Of a stretch of 35,529 nt of DNA, positions 24,661 through 33,524 are shown one piece after another; the first letter of the stretch is position 1, and each line of letters begins with the position of its first letter. The DNA comes from RGIG7332 sp045589235 (GTDB lineage: Bacteria; Bacillota; Clostridia; Oscillospirales; JAAYXM01): NCBI GenBank assembly GCA_045589235.1, contig JAZNOR010000053.1, positions 1 through 35,529 of the forward strand, in the 5' to 3' direction. Below the pieces are notes generated by a model. That model saw nothing but the letters and a program-made list of their open reading frames with translations, did not search any database and was not told where the DNA came from. Position numbers and translations under genes: made by a program.

Positions 24661-25344
24661 ATGGCAGAAGGACATAGAGAAAGATTAAGAGCGCGACTTG
24701 AGAATGAGGAAATTGATAATATTCCCGATTATGTAGTGCTTGAAATGATGCTTACAGCAACACTTGCGCGTTGTGATACGCATGATTTAGCACTTCGGTT
24801 GCTTGAGCGTTTTGGAACAATTGCCGGAGTTGTTGATGCTCCTAAAAGTGAATTGTTACAAGTGGAGGGTATGGGCGAAGCGGCGGCAAGTCATGTGAAG
24901 CTATTGCCTAAAATCTATAAAAAATATGAGCTTTCAAAGTGGAGCGATAAGATTATTTTGCAAGGAGCAGATGCCACCGGCAAATACCTGCTTAGTAAAT
25001 TCATAGATTGTGATGTTGAAACGGTTTATGTTCTCTGTCTTGATGTTAATTGCAGGCTGATTGCTGCCGAGAAGGTATATGAGGGCAATATAAATATGGT
25101 AACGCTTTCAGCAAATAAAATTGCAAACTGTGCGCTCAAACATAACGCATCACGTGTTGTTATAGCGCATAATCACCTAAGTGGCAACGCTTTGCCATCG
25201 GTTGAAGATAAACAAACAACAGAGATGCTAAGAAACTCGCTTTTGATTATGGGCATCAGCTTGGACGACCATTTGGTAATTGCGGGCAGAGATTACGTTT
25301 CCATAGCAGAAGATAGTATGAAGGTTAAATATCTGGAGGAATAG
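24661..25344 (+). CDS. radC: RadC-family JAB1/MPN-like protein
   Basis: 227 residues, full length. The N-terminal helix-hairpin-helix region (LERFGTIAGVVDAPKSELLQVEGMGEAAASHV) is followed by a JAMM-type metal domain: His170, His172 and Asp183 in AHNHLSGNALPSVED. The usual HNHPSG reads HNHLSG. RadC was once linked to DNA repair; its biochemical role remains unsettled, though the family is common near repair and cell-shape genes. Here it directly precedes uvrB (1 base between them), which supports a DNA-metabolism context. The ATG at 24661 has GAGGG upstream. Confidence 0.9.
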   Translation: MAEGHRERLRARLENEEIDNIPDYVVLEMMLTATLARCDTHDLALRLLERFGTIAGVVDAPKSELLQVEGMGEAAASHVKLLPKIYKKYELSKWSDKIILQGADATGKYLLSKFIDCDVETVYVLCLDVNCRLIAAEKVYEGNINMVTLSANKIANCALKHNASRVVIAHNHLSGNALPSVEDKQTTEMLRNSLLIMGISLDDHLVIAGRDYVSIAEDSMKVKYLEE

Positions 25345-25345
25345 T

Positions 25346-27313
25346 GTGGGTAAATTTGAGGTAGTTTCAAAATTCACCCCGAGTGGCGACCAGCCGCAGG
25401 CAATTGATAATTTAGCGCGTGGCGTTGAGCTTGGTTTTGAAGAACAAACCCTGCTCGGTGTTACCGGCTCGGGAAAAACCTATACAATTGCAAAGCTGAT
25501 TGAGCGTGTGCAGAAGCCCACGCTTGTTTTGGCGCACAATAAAACACTTGCATCTCAGTTGTGCTCCGAATTTCGTGAGTTTTTCCCAAATAACGCGGTT
25601 GAATATTTTGTTTCATACTTCGACTACTATCAGCCGGAGGCGTACATTCCGCATACCGATACTTATATTGAAAAAGACTCATCAACAAACGAGGAAATTG
25701 ACCGCTTGCGACACAGTGCAACCTCGGCACTTTCTGAGCGCGAGGATGTTATAATTGTTGCATCGGTTTCCTGTATCTACGGTCTGGGTGACCCGATTGA
25801 CTATCACAGTATGGTTATATCGCTGAGACCCGGTATGACCTATGACCGTGATGCAATGATTAAGAAGTTAATTGAAATCCGCTATGAGAGAAATGATATT
25901 GCATTTGAACGCAATAAGTTCCGCGTGCGCGGTGATACAGTTGAAGTTTTTCCTGTTTACTCCGCTGATTCGGCGATAAGAATTGAATTTTTCGGTGATG
26001 AGGTCGAGCGAATTTCCGAAATAAATGTGCTTACAGGAGCTCCGAAACGTGAGCTTTTTCACGTTGCGATTTATCCCGCTTCGCATTATGTTTCAACGCC
26101 TGAAAAAATGGCGCGCGCGATGAACGAAATCGCCGATGAAATGGAAGCACAGGTTAAAGTGTTTGAGTCGGAAGAGAAGCTGATTGAGGCGCAGAGAATA
26201 CGCCAGAGAACGCTTTATGACATTGAAATGATTCAGGAAATCGGCTACTGCAACGGCATTGAAAACTATTCGCGTATAATAAGCGGAAGAGAGCCGGGAA
26301 GTCCTCCGTATACACTGCTTGATTATTTTCCTAAAGACTTCCTGCTTGTTGTTGACGAATCACACGTTACTCTTCCTCAGGTGCGAGGAATGTATGCCGG
26401 TGACCGATCGAGAAAGGAAACTCTTGTTAATTTCGGGTTCCGTCTGCCGTCGGCATTTGATAACCGTCCGCTTAATTTTGAGGAGTTTAATGAACGTATA
26501 AATCAAGCAATCTACGTCTCCGCAACACCGGGTGAGTATGAACGAGAGCGCTCAGCGCAGATTGTTGAGCAGGTAATTCGTCCGACGGGGCTTTTAGACC
26601 CTGAAATAGACGTGCGCCCGGTTGAAGGTCAAATTGATGATTTAATAGGCGAAATAAATGCGCGAATTGCAAATGAAGAGCGAGTGCTTGCAACAACGCT
26701 TACAAAAAAAATGGCAGAGGATTTGACTGCATATCTCGAAAGCGTTGGCATTAAGGTGAAATATCTGCATCACGACGTTGCAACGATTGAGCGAATGGAA
26801 ATAATTCGAGACCTGCGCTTGGGTACATTCGACGTGCTTGTGGGAATCAACCTTCTGCGCGAGGGTCTTGATATACCTGAGGTGTCGCTTGTTGCTATTC
26901 TGGATGCCGATAAAGAGGGCTTTCTCCGCAGTGAAACCTCGCTTATTCAGACAATTGGTCGCGCTGCAAGAAATGACCACGGTAAGGTTATAATGTACGC
27001 CGATAAAGTAACTGATTCAATGGCGCGTGCGATTGATGAAACAAACCGTCGTCGCACAATTCAACAGGAATATAACGATAAAAACGGAATTGTTCCTAAA
27101 ACAATTAAGAAAAATATCCATGAGCTCATTGAGATTTCAAAGAGCACGGAGAGCACAAAAGTCAAGAAGAAGCTTAGCCGTTCAGAGCGTGAGGATATGA
27201 TTGCGAAGCTCGAAGCTGATATGAAAGAGGCGGCTAAGATGCTTGAATTTGAATATGCCGCTATGCTGCGCGACAGGATTATTGAGCTGCGCGGTGAGGG
27301 AGAGAAGAAGTAA
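25346..27313 (+). CDS. uvrB: Excinuclease ABC subunit B
   Basis: 655 residues, normal for UvrB. Walker A GVTGSGKTYTIAKL near the N-terminus, YFDYYQPEAYIP (beta-hairpin region), DESHVTLPQ (Walker B), YVSATPGEYE and the helicase motifs GINLLREGLDIPE and QTIGRAARN are intact. The C-terminal UVR domain (about 615-650) binds UvrC. UvrB verifies damage delivered by UvrA and recruits UvrC. GTG start, with GGAGGA 5 bases upstream and overlapping the end of radC; uvrA starts with no gap after the stop codon. Confidence 0.98.
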   Translation: MGKFEVVSKFTPSGDQPQAIDNLARGVELGFEEQTLLGVTGSGKTYTIAKLIERVQKPTLVLAHNKTLASQLCSEFREFFPNNAVEYFVSYFDYYQPEAYIPHTDTYIEKDSSTNEEIDRLRHSATSALSEREDVIIVASVSCIYGLGDPIDYHSMVISLRPGMTYDRDAMIKKLIEIRYERNDIAFERNKFRVRGDTVEVFPVYSADSAIRIEFFGDEVERISEINVLTGAPKRELFHVAIYPASHYVSTPEKMARAMNEIADEMEAQVKVFESEEKLIEAQRIRQRTLYDIEMIQEIGYCNGIENYSRIISGREPGSPPYTLLDYFPKDFLLVVDESHVTLPQVRGMYAGDRSRKETLVNFGFRLPSAFDNRPLNFEEFNERINQAIYVSATPGEYERERSAQIVEQVIRPTGLLDPEIDVRPVEGQIDDLIGEINARIANEERVLATTLTKKMAEDLTAYLESVGIKVKYLHHDVATIERMEIIRDLRLGTFDVLVGINLLREGLDIPEVSLVAILDADKEGFLRSETSLIQTIGRAARNDHGKVIMYADKVTDSMARAIDETNRRRTIQQEYNDKNGIVPKTIKKNIHELIEISKSTESTKVKKKLSRSEREDMIAKLEADMKEAAKMLEFEYAAMLRDRIIELRGEGEKK

Positions 27314-30136
27314 ATGCGTGATAATATTTTAGTTAAAGGTGCAAGGGAGCACAATCTTAAAAATATAGATGTTGAAATTCCGAGAGATAAGCTTGTTGTT
27401 ATAACAGGTCTTTCAGGTTCGGGAAAGTCCAGCCTTGCATTCGACACTATTTATGCCGAGGGGCAGAGACGATATGTAGAGTCACTGTCCTCTTATGCGC
27501 GCCTGTTTTTAGGTCAGATGGAAAAACCGGAGGTTGACTATATTGAAGGCTTATCTCCTGCAATTTCAATCGACCAGAAAACAACGTCTAAAAACCCGCG
27601 TTCAACTGTAGGAACTGTCACCGAGGTTTATGACTATCTTCGCCTTTTGTGGGCGCGAGTAGGCACTCCGCACTGCCCTAAGTGCGGAAAGGTTATCGAA
27701 CAGCAGTCGATTGACCAGATTATAGACAAGGTTATGAAATTGCCTGCAGGCACTAAATTTCAAGTGCTTGCACCGGTTGTTCGCGCGCGAAAAGGCGAAT
27801 ATGCAAAGGTTTTTGAGGATGCATCAAAATCAGGCTACGTTCGCGTTCGTGTTGACGGAAGCATTTACGATTTAAGTGAGACAATAAAGCTTGATAAAAA
27901 TAAAAAACATAACATTGAAATTGTTGTTGACCGCCTTATAGTGAAGGAAGAGGCTAGAAGCCGAATTACCGATTCAGTTGAAATTGCGGCAAATTTAGCC
28001 GGCGGAATTGTAATTATTGATGTTATCGGAGGCGAAGAGTTTCTGTTTTCGCAAAACTACGCGTGTGACGATTGTGGTATAAGCATTGAGGAGCTTACTC
28101 CACGTCTGTTTTCGTTTAACAATCCTTACGGCGCGTGTCCTGACTGTACGGGACTCGGCACATGGCTTAAGGTTGACCCTGAACTTATCATTCCGAATAA
28201 AAAGCTCTCAATTTTAGAGGGTGGAATTAATGTTACCGGCTGGGTACATGCCGATCCGGGAACTATTGCGCGTATGTATTATGATGGACTTGCTAAATTC
28301 TATAATTTCGATTTAAATACCCCAATTGAAAATTTGCCGAAAGAAGTTATTGAAAAGATTTTATATGGCACAGGTAAGGATAAAATTGAGTTAAGCTATG
28401 ATAAATCATACGGCAAAGGCACATACACTCAAAGCTTCGACGGAGTTATAACAAATATCGAACGCCGTTATCATGAAACCAACAGTGAAGCAATGCGCGC
28501 CGACATAGAAGAGTATATGTCAAACATAACCTGTCCGACCTGCAAGGGTAAACGCCTTAAAAAGGAGGCACTTGCAGTTACGGTAAACGGTATGAATATT
28601 GCTGATTTTACCGAGATGTCAATTAAAGATGAGCTTGATTTTATTGTGAACCTCTCGGATACATTAACTGAACGTGAGCTTAAAATCGCAGAGCAGATTT
28701 TAAAGGAAATCCGCGAGAGACTCGGATTTTTAAAGAGTGTCGGCCTTGAATATTTAACTCTTTCGCGCTCGGCGGGAACGCTATCGGGCGGAGAGAGTCA
28801 GAGAATTCGTCTTGCAACGCAGATTGGCTCATCGCTTATGGGCGTTTTGTATATCTTAGACGAGCCGTCAATCGGTCTTCATCAGAGAGATAACGATAAA
28901 CTGCTGGGAACACTTAAAAATCTGCGCGATTTGGGCAATACCTTGCTTGTTGTTGAGCACGATGAGGATACAATGCGCGCTGCGGATTATATAATTGACG
29001 TAGGGCCGGGAGCCGGTGTACACGGTGGAGAGATCGTCTGTGCAGGAACAGCGCAGGAAATTGAAGCGTGCGAGAAGTCAATTACCGGTCAGTATTTGTC
29101 GGGTAAGAAGTGCGTGCCTACACCGAAAGAAAGAAGAGTCGGCAACGGTAAAACACTTAAAGTTTTTGGTATGCGTGAGAACAATTTAAAAGGCATCGAT
29201 GTTGAAATTCCGCTTGGAACTTTTACTTGTGTAACAGGTGTTTCCGGATCGGGTAAATCTTCATTTGTCAATGAAATATTGCATAAAAACCTTGCTGTGC
29301 AGTTGAATCGCGCGAAGATGCGAACAGGCAAGTTTGACCGTATGGAGGGGCTTGAGCATTTAGATAAGGTTATAGATATCGACCAGTCGCCGATTGGCAG
29401 AACTCCGCGCTCTAACCCTGCGACATATACAGGCGTATTTAACGATATACGCGAGCTTTTTGCGTCTACACCTGATGCAAAAATGCGCGGATATACAGCG
29501 GGAAGATTTTCATTCAATGTGCGCGGTGGCAGATGCGAGGCGTGTGCAGGTGACGGTCTGGTTAAAATTGAAATGCACTTTTTGCCTGATATCTATGTTG
29601 CTTGTGACGTTTGCGGCGGTAAACGATATAACCGCGAAACACTTGAGGTGCGCTATAAGGGCAAGAATATTTTTGAAGTGCTTGATATGACGTGTGAAGA
29701 AGCACGCGACTTTTTTGCAAATATTCCGAAAATTTCGCGAAAGATTGAAACTCTGTGCGAAGTAGGGCTTGGGTATGTTAAACTCGGTCAGTCTTCAACA
29801 ACTCTCTCCGGCGGTGAAGCGCAACGCGTTAAGCTAGCAACCGAGCTTGCAAAGCGAAGCACGGGCAAGACAATTTACATTTTAGATGAGCCGACAACGG
29901 GGCTTCACGTTGCCGATGTTCATAAGCTCATCGAAATGCTGCAGCGTCTTGTTGATGCAGGAAATACAGTTGTTGTAATCGAGCATAATTTAGACGTTAT
30001 CAAAACCGCAGATTATATAATTGATTTGGGGCCTGAGGGTGGCGACCGCGGAGGAAAGGTGGTTTGCACAGGAACACCTGAAGAGGTTGCAAAGTGCAAA
30101 AAATCATACACAGGTCAGTATCTAAAAAAGTGTTAA
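27314..30136 (+). CDS. uvrA: Excinuclease ABC subunit A
   Basis: 940 residues, standard length. Two ABC ATPase halves: Walker A GLSGSGKSSLAF and GVSGSGKSSFVN, signatures LSGGESQRIRLA and LSGGEAQRVKLA, Walker B YILDEPSIGLH and YILDEPTTGLH. Two zinc fingers: CDDC with GACPDC in the first half, and CEACAGDG with CDVCGG in the second. UvrA dimers scan for lesions and load UvrB. The ATG follows the uvrB stop directly, with GAGGGAGAG as ribosome site inside uvrB. A bidirectional terminator ends the unit. uvrC is not in the window. Confidence 0.98.
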   Translation: MRDNILVKGAREHNLKNIDVEIPRDKLVVITGLSGSGKSSLAFDTIYAEGQRRYVESLSSYARLFLGQMEKPEVDYIEGLSPAISIDQKTTSKNPRSTVGTVTEVYDYLRLLWARVGTPHCPKCGKVIEQQSIDQIIDKVMKLPAGTKFQVLAPVVRARKGEYAKVFEDASKSGYVRVRVDGSIYDLSETIKLDKNKKHNIEIVVDRLIVKEEARSRITDSVEIAANLAGGIVIIDVIGGEEFLFSQNYACDDCGISIEELTPRLFSFNNPYGACPDCTGLGTWLKVDPELIIPNKKLSILEGGINVTGWVHADPGTIARMYYDGLAKFYNFDLNTPIENLPKEVIEKILYGTGKDKIELSYDKSYGKGTYTQSFDGVITNIERRYHETNSEAMRADIEEYMSNITCPTCKGKRLKKEALAVTVNGMNIADFTEMSIKDELDFIVNLSDTLTERELKIAEQILKEIRERLGFLKSVGLEYLTLSRSAGTLSGGESQRIRLATQIGSSLMGVLYILDEPSIGLHQRDNDKLLGTLKNLRDLGNTLLVVEHDEDTMRAADYIIDVGPGAGVHGGEIVCAGTAQEIEACEKSITGQYLSGKKCVPTPKERRVGNGKTLKVFGMRENNLKGIDVEIPLGTFTCVTGVSGSGKSSFVNEILHKNLAVQLNRAKMRTGKFDRMEGLEHLDKVIDIDQSPIGRTPRSNPATYTGVFNDIRELFASTPDAKMRGYTAGRFSFNVRGGRCEACAGDGLVKIEMHFLPDIYVACDVCGGKRYNRETLEVRYKGKNIFEVLDMTCEEARDFFANIPKISRKIETLCEVGLGYVKLGQSSTTLSGGEAQRVKLATELAKRSTGKTIYILDEPTTGLHVADVHKLIEMLQRLVDAGNTVVVIEHNLDVIKTADYIIDLGPEGGDRGGKVVCTGTPEEVAKCKKSYTGQYLKKC

Positions 30137-30140
30137 AATA

Positions 30141-30171
30141 AAAAAGATTCTGCATATGCAGAATCTTTTTT
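30141..30171. terminator. Bidirectional terminator between uvrA and tagO
   Basis: AAAAAGATTCTGCA and TGCAGAATCTTTTT form a perfect palindrome around TATA-like central bases, with poly-T on each strand. It overlaps the stop codon of the tagO-like gene. Confidence 0.92.
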
Positions 30172-31237
30172 ATTTATCATCATTATCTTTATTGTGTTTT
30201 GCATCCATAAAAATTTTAGCACCGAGTATTACCGCGAGAACTATTGCGAATATAAGCATAAGAGCGCGGAGCTCACCGGTTGTTGCAAGTATAACTGCTG
30301 CAAGGCCTAAAAGACCACTCATAACGTATAAAATTGTTACCGTTTGCTTCTGGTTAAAGCCCATATCAATGAGACGGTGATGAACGTGACCGCGGTCAGC
30401 CTTCATTGGATTTTGACCCTTCAGGAGTCTGCGGATGATAGCAAACAGAGTGTCGAAAAGCGGAAGACCCAAAATGAGAAACGGAACCGCGAAAGAAACA
30501 AGCGCATAAAACTTAAAGAGACCTTGTATTGAAACACAGGCTAAAATGAATCCAAGAAATGTTGAGCCCGTATCTCCCATAAAAATTTTGGCAGGATTTA
30601 AGTTATACGGCATAAAGCCGATGCATGCACCTGCAAGTGCAGCCATAAGGATTGCAATGTTGTATTCGGGTAAGAAAATTGCAATTAAAAGAAGTGAAAA
30701 TGCGGCGATTGATGAAACACCAACTGCGAGCCCATCCAGCCCGTCGATTAAATTAACCGCGTTTGTTATTGCCACAATCCAGATGATCGTTATTGGAATG
30801 GATAAAACACCGAGGTCAATGTACGGATCTGCGCTGAAAATATTCGGATTTGTAAACTTTTCAATAATTGTACCGTGCGAAACAACTATATACGCTGCAA
30901 AAATTTGCACTGCAAATTTAAGTAGCGCAGGAAGGGGGATAATGTCATCAACAATACCGAGTATTACAATGACGATAGCACCGATTAGTATCCCACGCAA
31001 CTGAGTGGAAATATCCACAAACAGAATAACTGAGAACAAAAAGCCGAAGAATATTGCAAGACCGCCCATTCGAGGAATCGGCTTCTTGTGCATACGTCTG
31101 TCATCTTTCGGAACGTCGACTGCACCGACTTTTTCGGCTAGTAATTTAACAAGTGGGGTGCTTGCAAACGAAAGAACGGATGCGAGCACAAATGCAGCGA
31201 TTGCTAAAAGAATAAATTTAATATCGATAACGAGCAT
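30170..31237 (-). CDS. tagO: Undecaprenyl-phosphate GlcNAc-1-phosphate transferase (TagO/WecA)
   Basis: 355 residues with about ten membrane helices. Catalytic motifs of the MraY/WecA/TagO family: the double Asp in GIVDDI (Asp97, Asp98), VNLIDGLDGLA (162-171), a GDTGSTFLGF segment and the late HVHHRL loop. It transfers GlcNAc-1-phosphate from UDP-GlcNAc to undecaprenyl phosphate, the first step of wall teichoic acid or other wall glycopolymers. The C-terminal 10 residues (MDAKHNKDND) are charged and disordered. AAGAGGG precedes the ATG. It is the last gene of a three-gene minus-strand operon, after trpS. The SLH protein and the wecC-like gene in the window fit the idea of a surface glycopolymer. 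Confidence 0.93.
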   Translation of the reverse strand: MLVIDIKFILLAIAAFVLASVLSFASTPLVKLLAEKVGAVDVPKDDRRMHKKPIPRMGGLAIFFGFLFSVILFVDISTQLRGILIGAIVIVILGIVDDIIPLPALLKFAVQIFAAYIVVSHGTIIEKFTNPNIFSADPYIDLGVLSIPITIIWIVAITNAVNLIDGLDGLAVGVSSIAAFSLLLIAIFLPEYNIAILMAALAGACIGFMPYNLNPAKIFMGDTGSTFLGFILACVSIQGLFKFYALVSFAVPFLILGLPLFDTLFAIIRRLLKGQNPMKADRGHVHHRLIDMGFNQKQTVTILYVMSGLLGLAAVILATTGELRALMLIFAIVLAVILGAKIFMDAKHNKDNDDK

Positions 31238-31249
31238 AATAAAACCCTC

Positions 31250-32254
31250 TTACTTTTTAACAAATCCGACTTTTTTACGAACCTTTTCCATAGTGCGCTC
31301 GGCAAGAACACTTGCGCGCTGAGCGTTATTTTTATAGATTGATTCAAGATAATCCGGATGCTTTAAAAGTTCCTCGGTCTTTTCACGAATCGGGCGGAGC
31401 ATCTCGACAACTGATTCACCGACGGCTACCTTGAAGTCTCCGTATCCGCGACCAGAAAACTCATTTGTGATTTCATCCATAGTCTTGCCGGTAGCAATTG
31501 AGTAAATCGTCATAAGATTATTAATGCCGTGCTTGCCCTCACGGTATTCAACGACCGCTTCACTGTCTGTAACCGCGCGTTTAAACTTTTTCATAATAGC
31601 CTCAGGCTTATCAAGAAGTAAAACAATTGCATTTTCATTTTCGTCTGATTTAGACATCTTCTTTTCCGGCTCGGCAAGGCTCATAATTCTGCCGCCGACC
31701 TTTGGAATATACGGCTCAGGTACGGTAAATGTATTACCGTGCACGCCATTGAAGCGCTCGGCAACGTTGCGCGCAAGCTCTAAATGCTGCTTCTGGTCCT
31801 GACCTATGGGCACTAAATCAGTCTTATATAAAAGAATATCGGCTGCCATTAAAACAGGGTAGTCAAAAAGACCTGCGTTAACGTTGTCTGCATGCTTTGA
31901 TGACTTATCCTTAAACTGAGTCATACGAGAAAGCTCACCAAACATTGTGTAGCAATTTAAAATCCAGGAGAGCTCTGCGTGCTGAGGAACGTGGCTCTGG
32001 ATATACATAATGTTTTTTTCGGGGTCAAGACCGCAGGCAATGTAGAGCGCAAGCAGTGAAAGAGTCTGCTCGCGGAGCTTTTTCGGGTCCTGTCTTACGG
32101 TGATTGCATGCATATCAACAACGCAATAAAGACAGTTGTAGATATCCTGCATATCAACCCAGTTGCGCAGTGCGCCGATATAATTTCCGAGTGAAATATT
32201 ACCTGAAGGCTGAACACCCGAAAATACTATTTTTTTACGTTCGTTATTATCCAT
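31250..32254 (-). CDS. trpS: Tryptophanyl-tRNA synthetase
   Basis: 334 residues, normal for bacterial TrpRS. The class I motifs PSGNISLGNY (16-25, HIGH equivalent) and KMSKS (199-203) are intact, together with DYPVLMAADILLY and VPIGQDQKQHLEL around the amino acid pocket. Charges tRNA-Trp. No T-box leader is visible, in keeping with its position as second gene of an operon behind the aminotransferase (16 bases apart). AAGGTG is the ribosome site; tagO follows after 12 bases. Confidence 0.97.
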   Translation of the reverse strand: MDNNERKKIVFSGVQPSGNISLGNYIGALRNWVDMQDIYNCLYCVVDMHAITVRQDPKKLREQTLSLLALYIACGLDPEKNIMYIQSHVPQHAELSWILNCYTMFGELSRMTQFKDKSSKHADNVNAGLFDYPVLMAADILLYKTDLVPIGQDQKQHLELARNVAERFNGVHGNTFTVPEPYIPKVGGRIMSLAEPEKKMSKSDENENAIVLLLDKPEAIMKKFKRAVTDSEAVVEYREGKHGINNLMTIYSIATGKTMDEITNEFSGRGYGDFKVAVGESVVEMLRPIREKTEELLKHPDYLESIYKNNAQRASVLAERTMEKVRKKVGFVKK

Positions 32255-32270
32255 TATTGCACCTTATTTC

Positions 32271-33461
32271 TTATTTAACATAATCTGCAAGCACATTTGA
32301 CATAATGCCAATGCCGCGACGAATTGTTTCGTTATTCGGAAGTGAGAAGTTTAGACGGAAGGTCGGAACAACCTCGCTCTCATTTACAGAGAAGGAGTTA
32401 CCCGGCACTGCCGCAACCTTAGCTGCACCGCAGAGACGGCAGAACTCCATACTGTCATAGCCTTCAGGGAGGGTACACCATAAGAAGATACCACCCTCAG
32501 GACGAATATAACGCGCTCTACCCTCAAAGCCTGCATCAATTGCATCTGCCATAACGGAAAGACGCTCAGAATAAATCTTTTTAATCTTCTCTATATGAGC
32601 ATCGATATCGCAGGTGTTTAAATATTCTGCACAAATCATCTGGAAGAAGAGGTTTGTATGTACGTCAGACACCTGCTTACATACTGTCATCTTTGAAATT
32701 ATATCGCGGTGAGCGCAAGCAAAGCCAATGCGGATACCCGGAGCTAAAACCTTTGAATATGAGCCGGAATATATAACTCTTCCTGTTTCGTCTAAGCTCT
32801 TGATTGTCGGCACGTGCTCGCCTGTATAGCGAAGCTCAAAATACGGGTTATCTTCTAAAATGAAAACGTTATACTGCTCTGCAAGCTCAAGCATACGACG
32901 ACGGCGCTCAAGAGTTAATGTGCAACCCGACGGGTTCTGGAACGTCGGGATAGTGTAGATAAGCTTAACGTTTGGCTGAGTTTTAAGCATAGTCTCCAAA
33001 ACGTCCATATCCATACCGTCTTTATCCATCGGAACACCAACGAGATTAACCTTGTATGAACGGAAGGCGTTAAGTGAGCCGATAAAGCTCGGCGCTTCAC
33101 ATAAAATCGTGTCGCCCTCGTTGAGCAGCACCTTGGTAGCAAGCTCGATTGCCTGCTGACCACCGCTTGTTATAATTAAATCGTCGTGGCTCTTGCCGAT
33201 GCCGTATTTGTTTTTAATACGCGCAGCGGTAAGCTCGCGAAGCGGGGTGTAGCCCTCTGTAACGCCGTACTGCAGAGCATTTGCTGAATTGTTTTTGAAA
33301 ATGTCAGCCGCAATGCGCGCCATATCATCGACAGGGAAACTCTCCGGTGACGGGTTACCTGCCGCGAACGAAATAACGCTCGGATCCTGCGTAACCTTTA
33401 AAATTTCACGGATTGCCGACGGCTGAAGCGAAGATATTCTATCAGAAAATTTTATGTTCAT
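32271..33461 (-). CDS. PLP-dependent aminotransferase (2-aminoadipate/aromatic type)
   Basis: 396 residues, full length of the class I/II fold without a GntR domain. Key residues: SGGQQAIEL (phosphate-binding region), Asn176 in TFQNPSGC, Asp204 and Tyr207 in ILEDNPYFEL, the Schiff-base Lys237 in SGSYSKVLAPGIRIGF and the carboxylate-binding Arg in FRLNFSLP. This sequence group contains LysN-type 2-aminoadipate transaminases and broad aromatic or branched-chain enzymes. It is the first gene of the aminotransferase-trpS-tagO operon. GGAGG lies 9 bases before the ATG. Specificity is not assignable. Confidence 0.9.
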   Translation of the reverse strand: MNIKFSDRISSLQPSAIREILKVTQDPSVISFAAGNPSPESFPVDDMARIAADIFKNNSANALQYGVTEGYTPLRELTAARIKNKYGIGKSHDDLIITSGGQQAIELATKVLLNEGDTILCEAPSFIGSLNAFRSYKVNLVGVPMDKDGMDMDVLETMLKTQPNVKLIYTIPTFQNPSGCTLTLERRRRMLELAEQYNVFILEDNPYFELRYTGEHVPTIKSLDETGRVIYSGSYSKVLAPGIRIGFACAHRDIISKMTVCKQVSDVHTNLFFQMICAEYLNTCDIDAHIEKIKKIYSERLSVMADAIDAGFEGRARYIRPEGGIFLWCTLPEGYDSMEFCRLCGAAKVAAVPGNSFSVNESEVVPTFRLNFSLPNNETIRRGIGIMSNVLADYVK

Positions 33462-33486
33462 AATATATTGCCTCCTAATCTAAACT

Positions 33487-33515
33487 ATTCTAGCACAAAA
33501 AGGCACATTTTTCAA
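33487..33515 (-). promoter_or_regulatory. Extended -10 promoter of the aminotransferase-trpS-tagO operon
   Basis: Reading minus: TTGAAA (33515-33510), 17 bases, TAGAAT (33492-33487) preceded by TGC. Start expected near 33480. It lies directly behind the glycoside-hydrolase-like gene, whose end shows no hairpin terminator, so some read-through is possible. Confidence 0.78.
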
Positions 33516-33524
33516 GTGATAATA

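Noticed and set aside
30156..31322. Three open frames on the plus strand opposite the tagO-like gene
   Set aside because: They mirror a membrane protein gene, have biased composition and no start signals. The minus-strand protein carries all family motifs.
32255..32270. T-box leader before trpS
   Set aside because: Only 16 bases separate trpS from the upstream aminotransferase gene. The region before the operon promoter also shows no T-box sequence.
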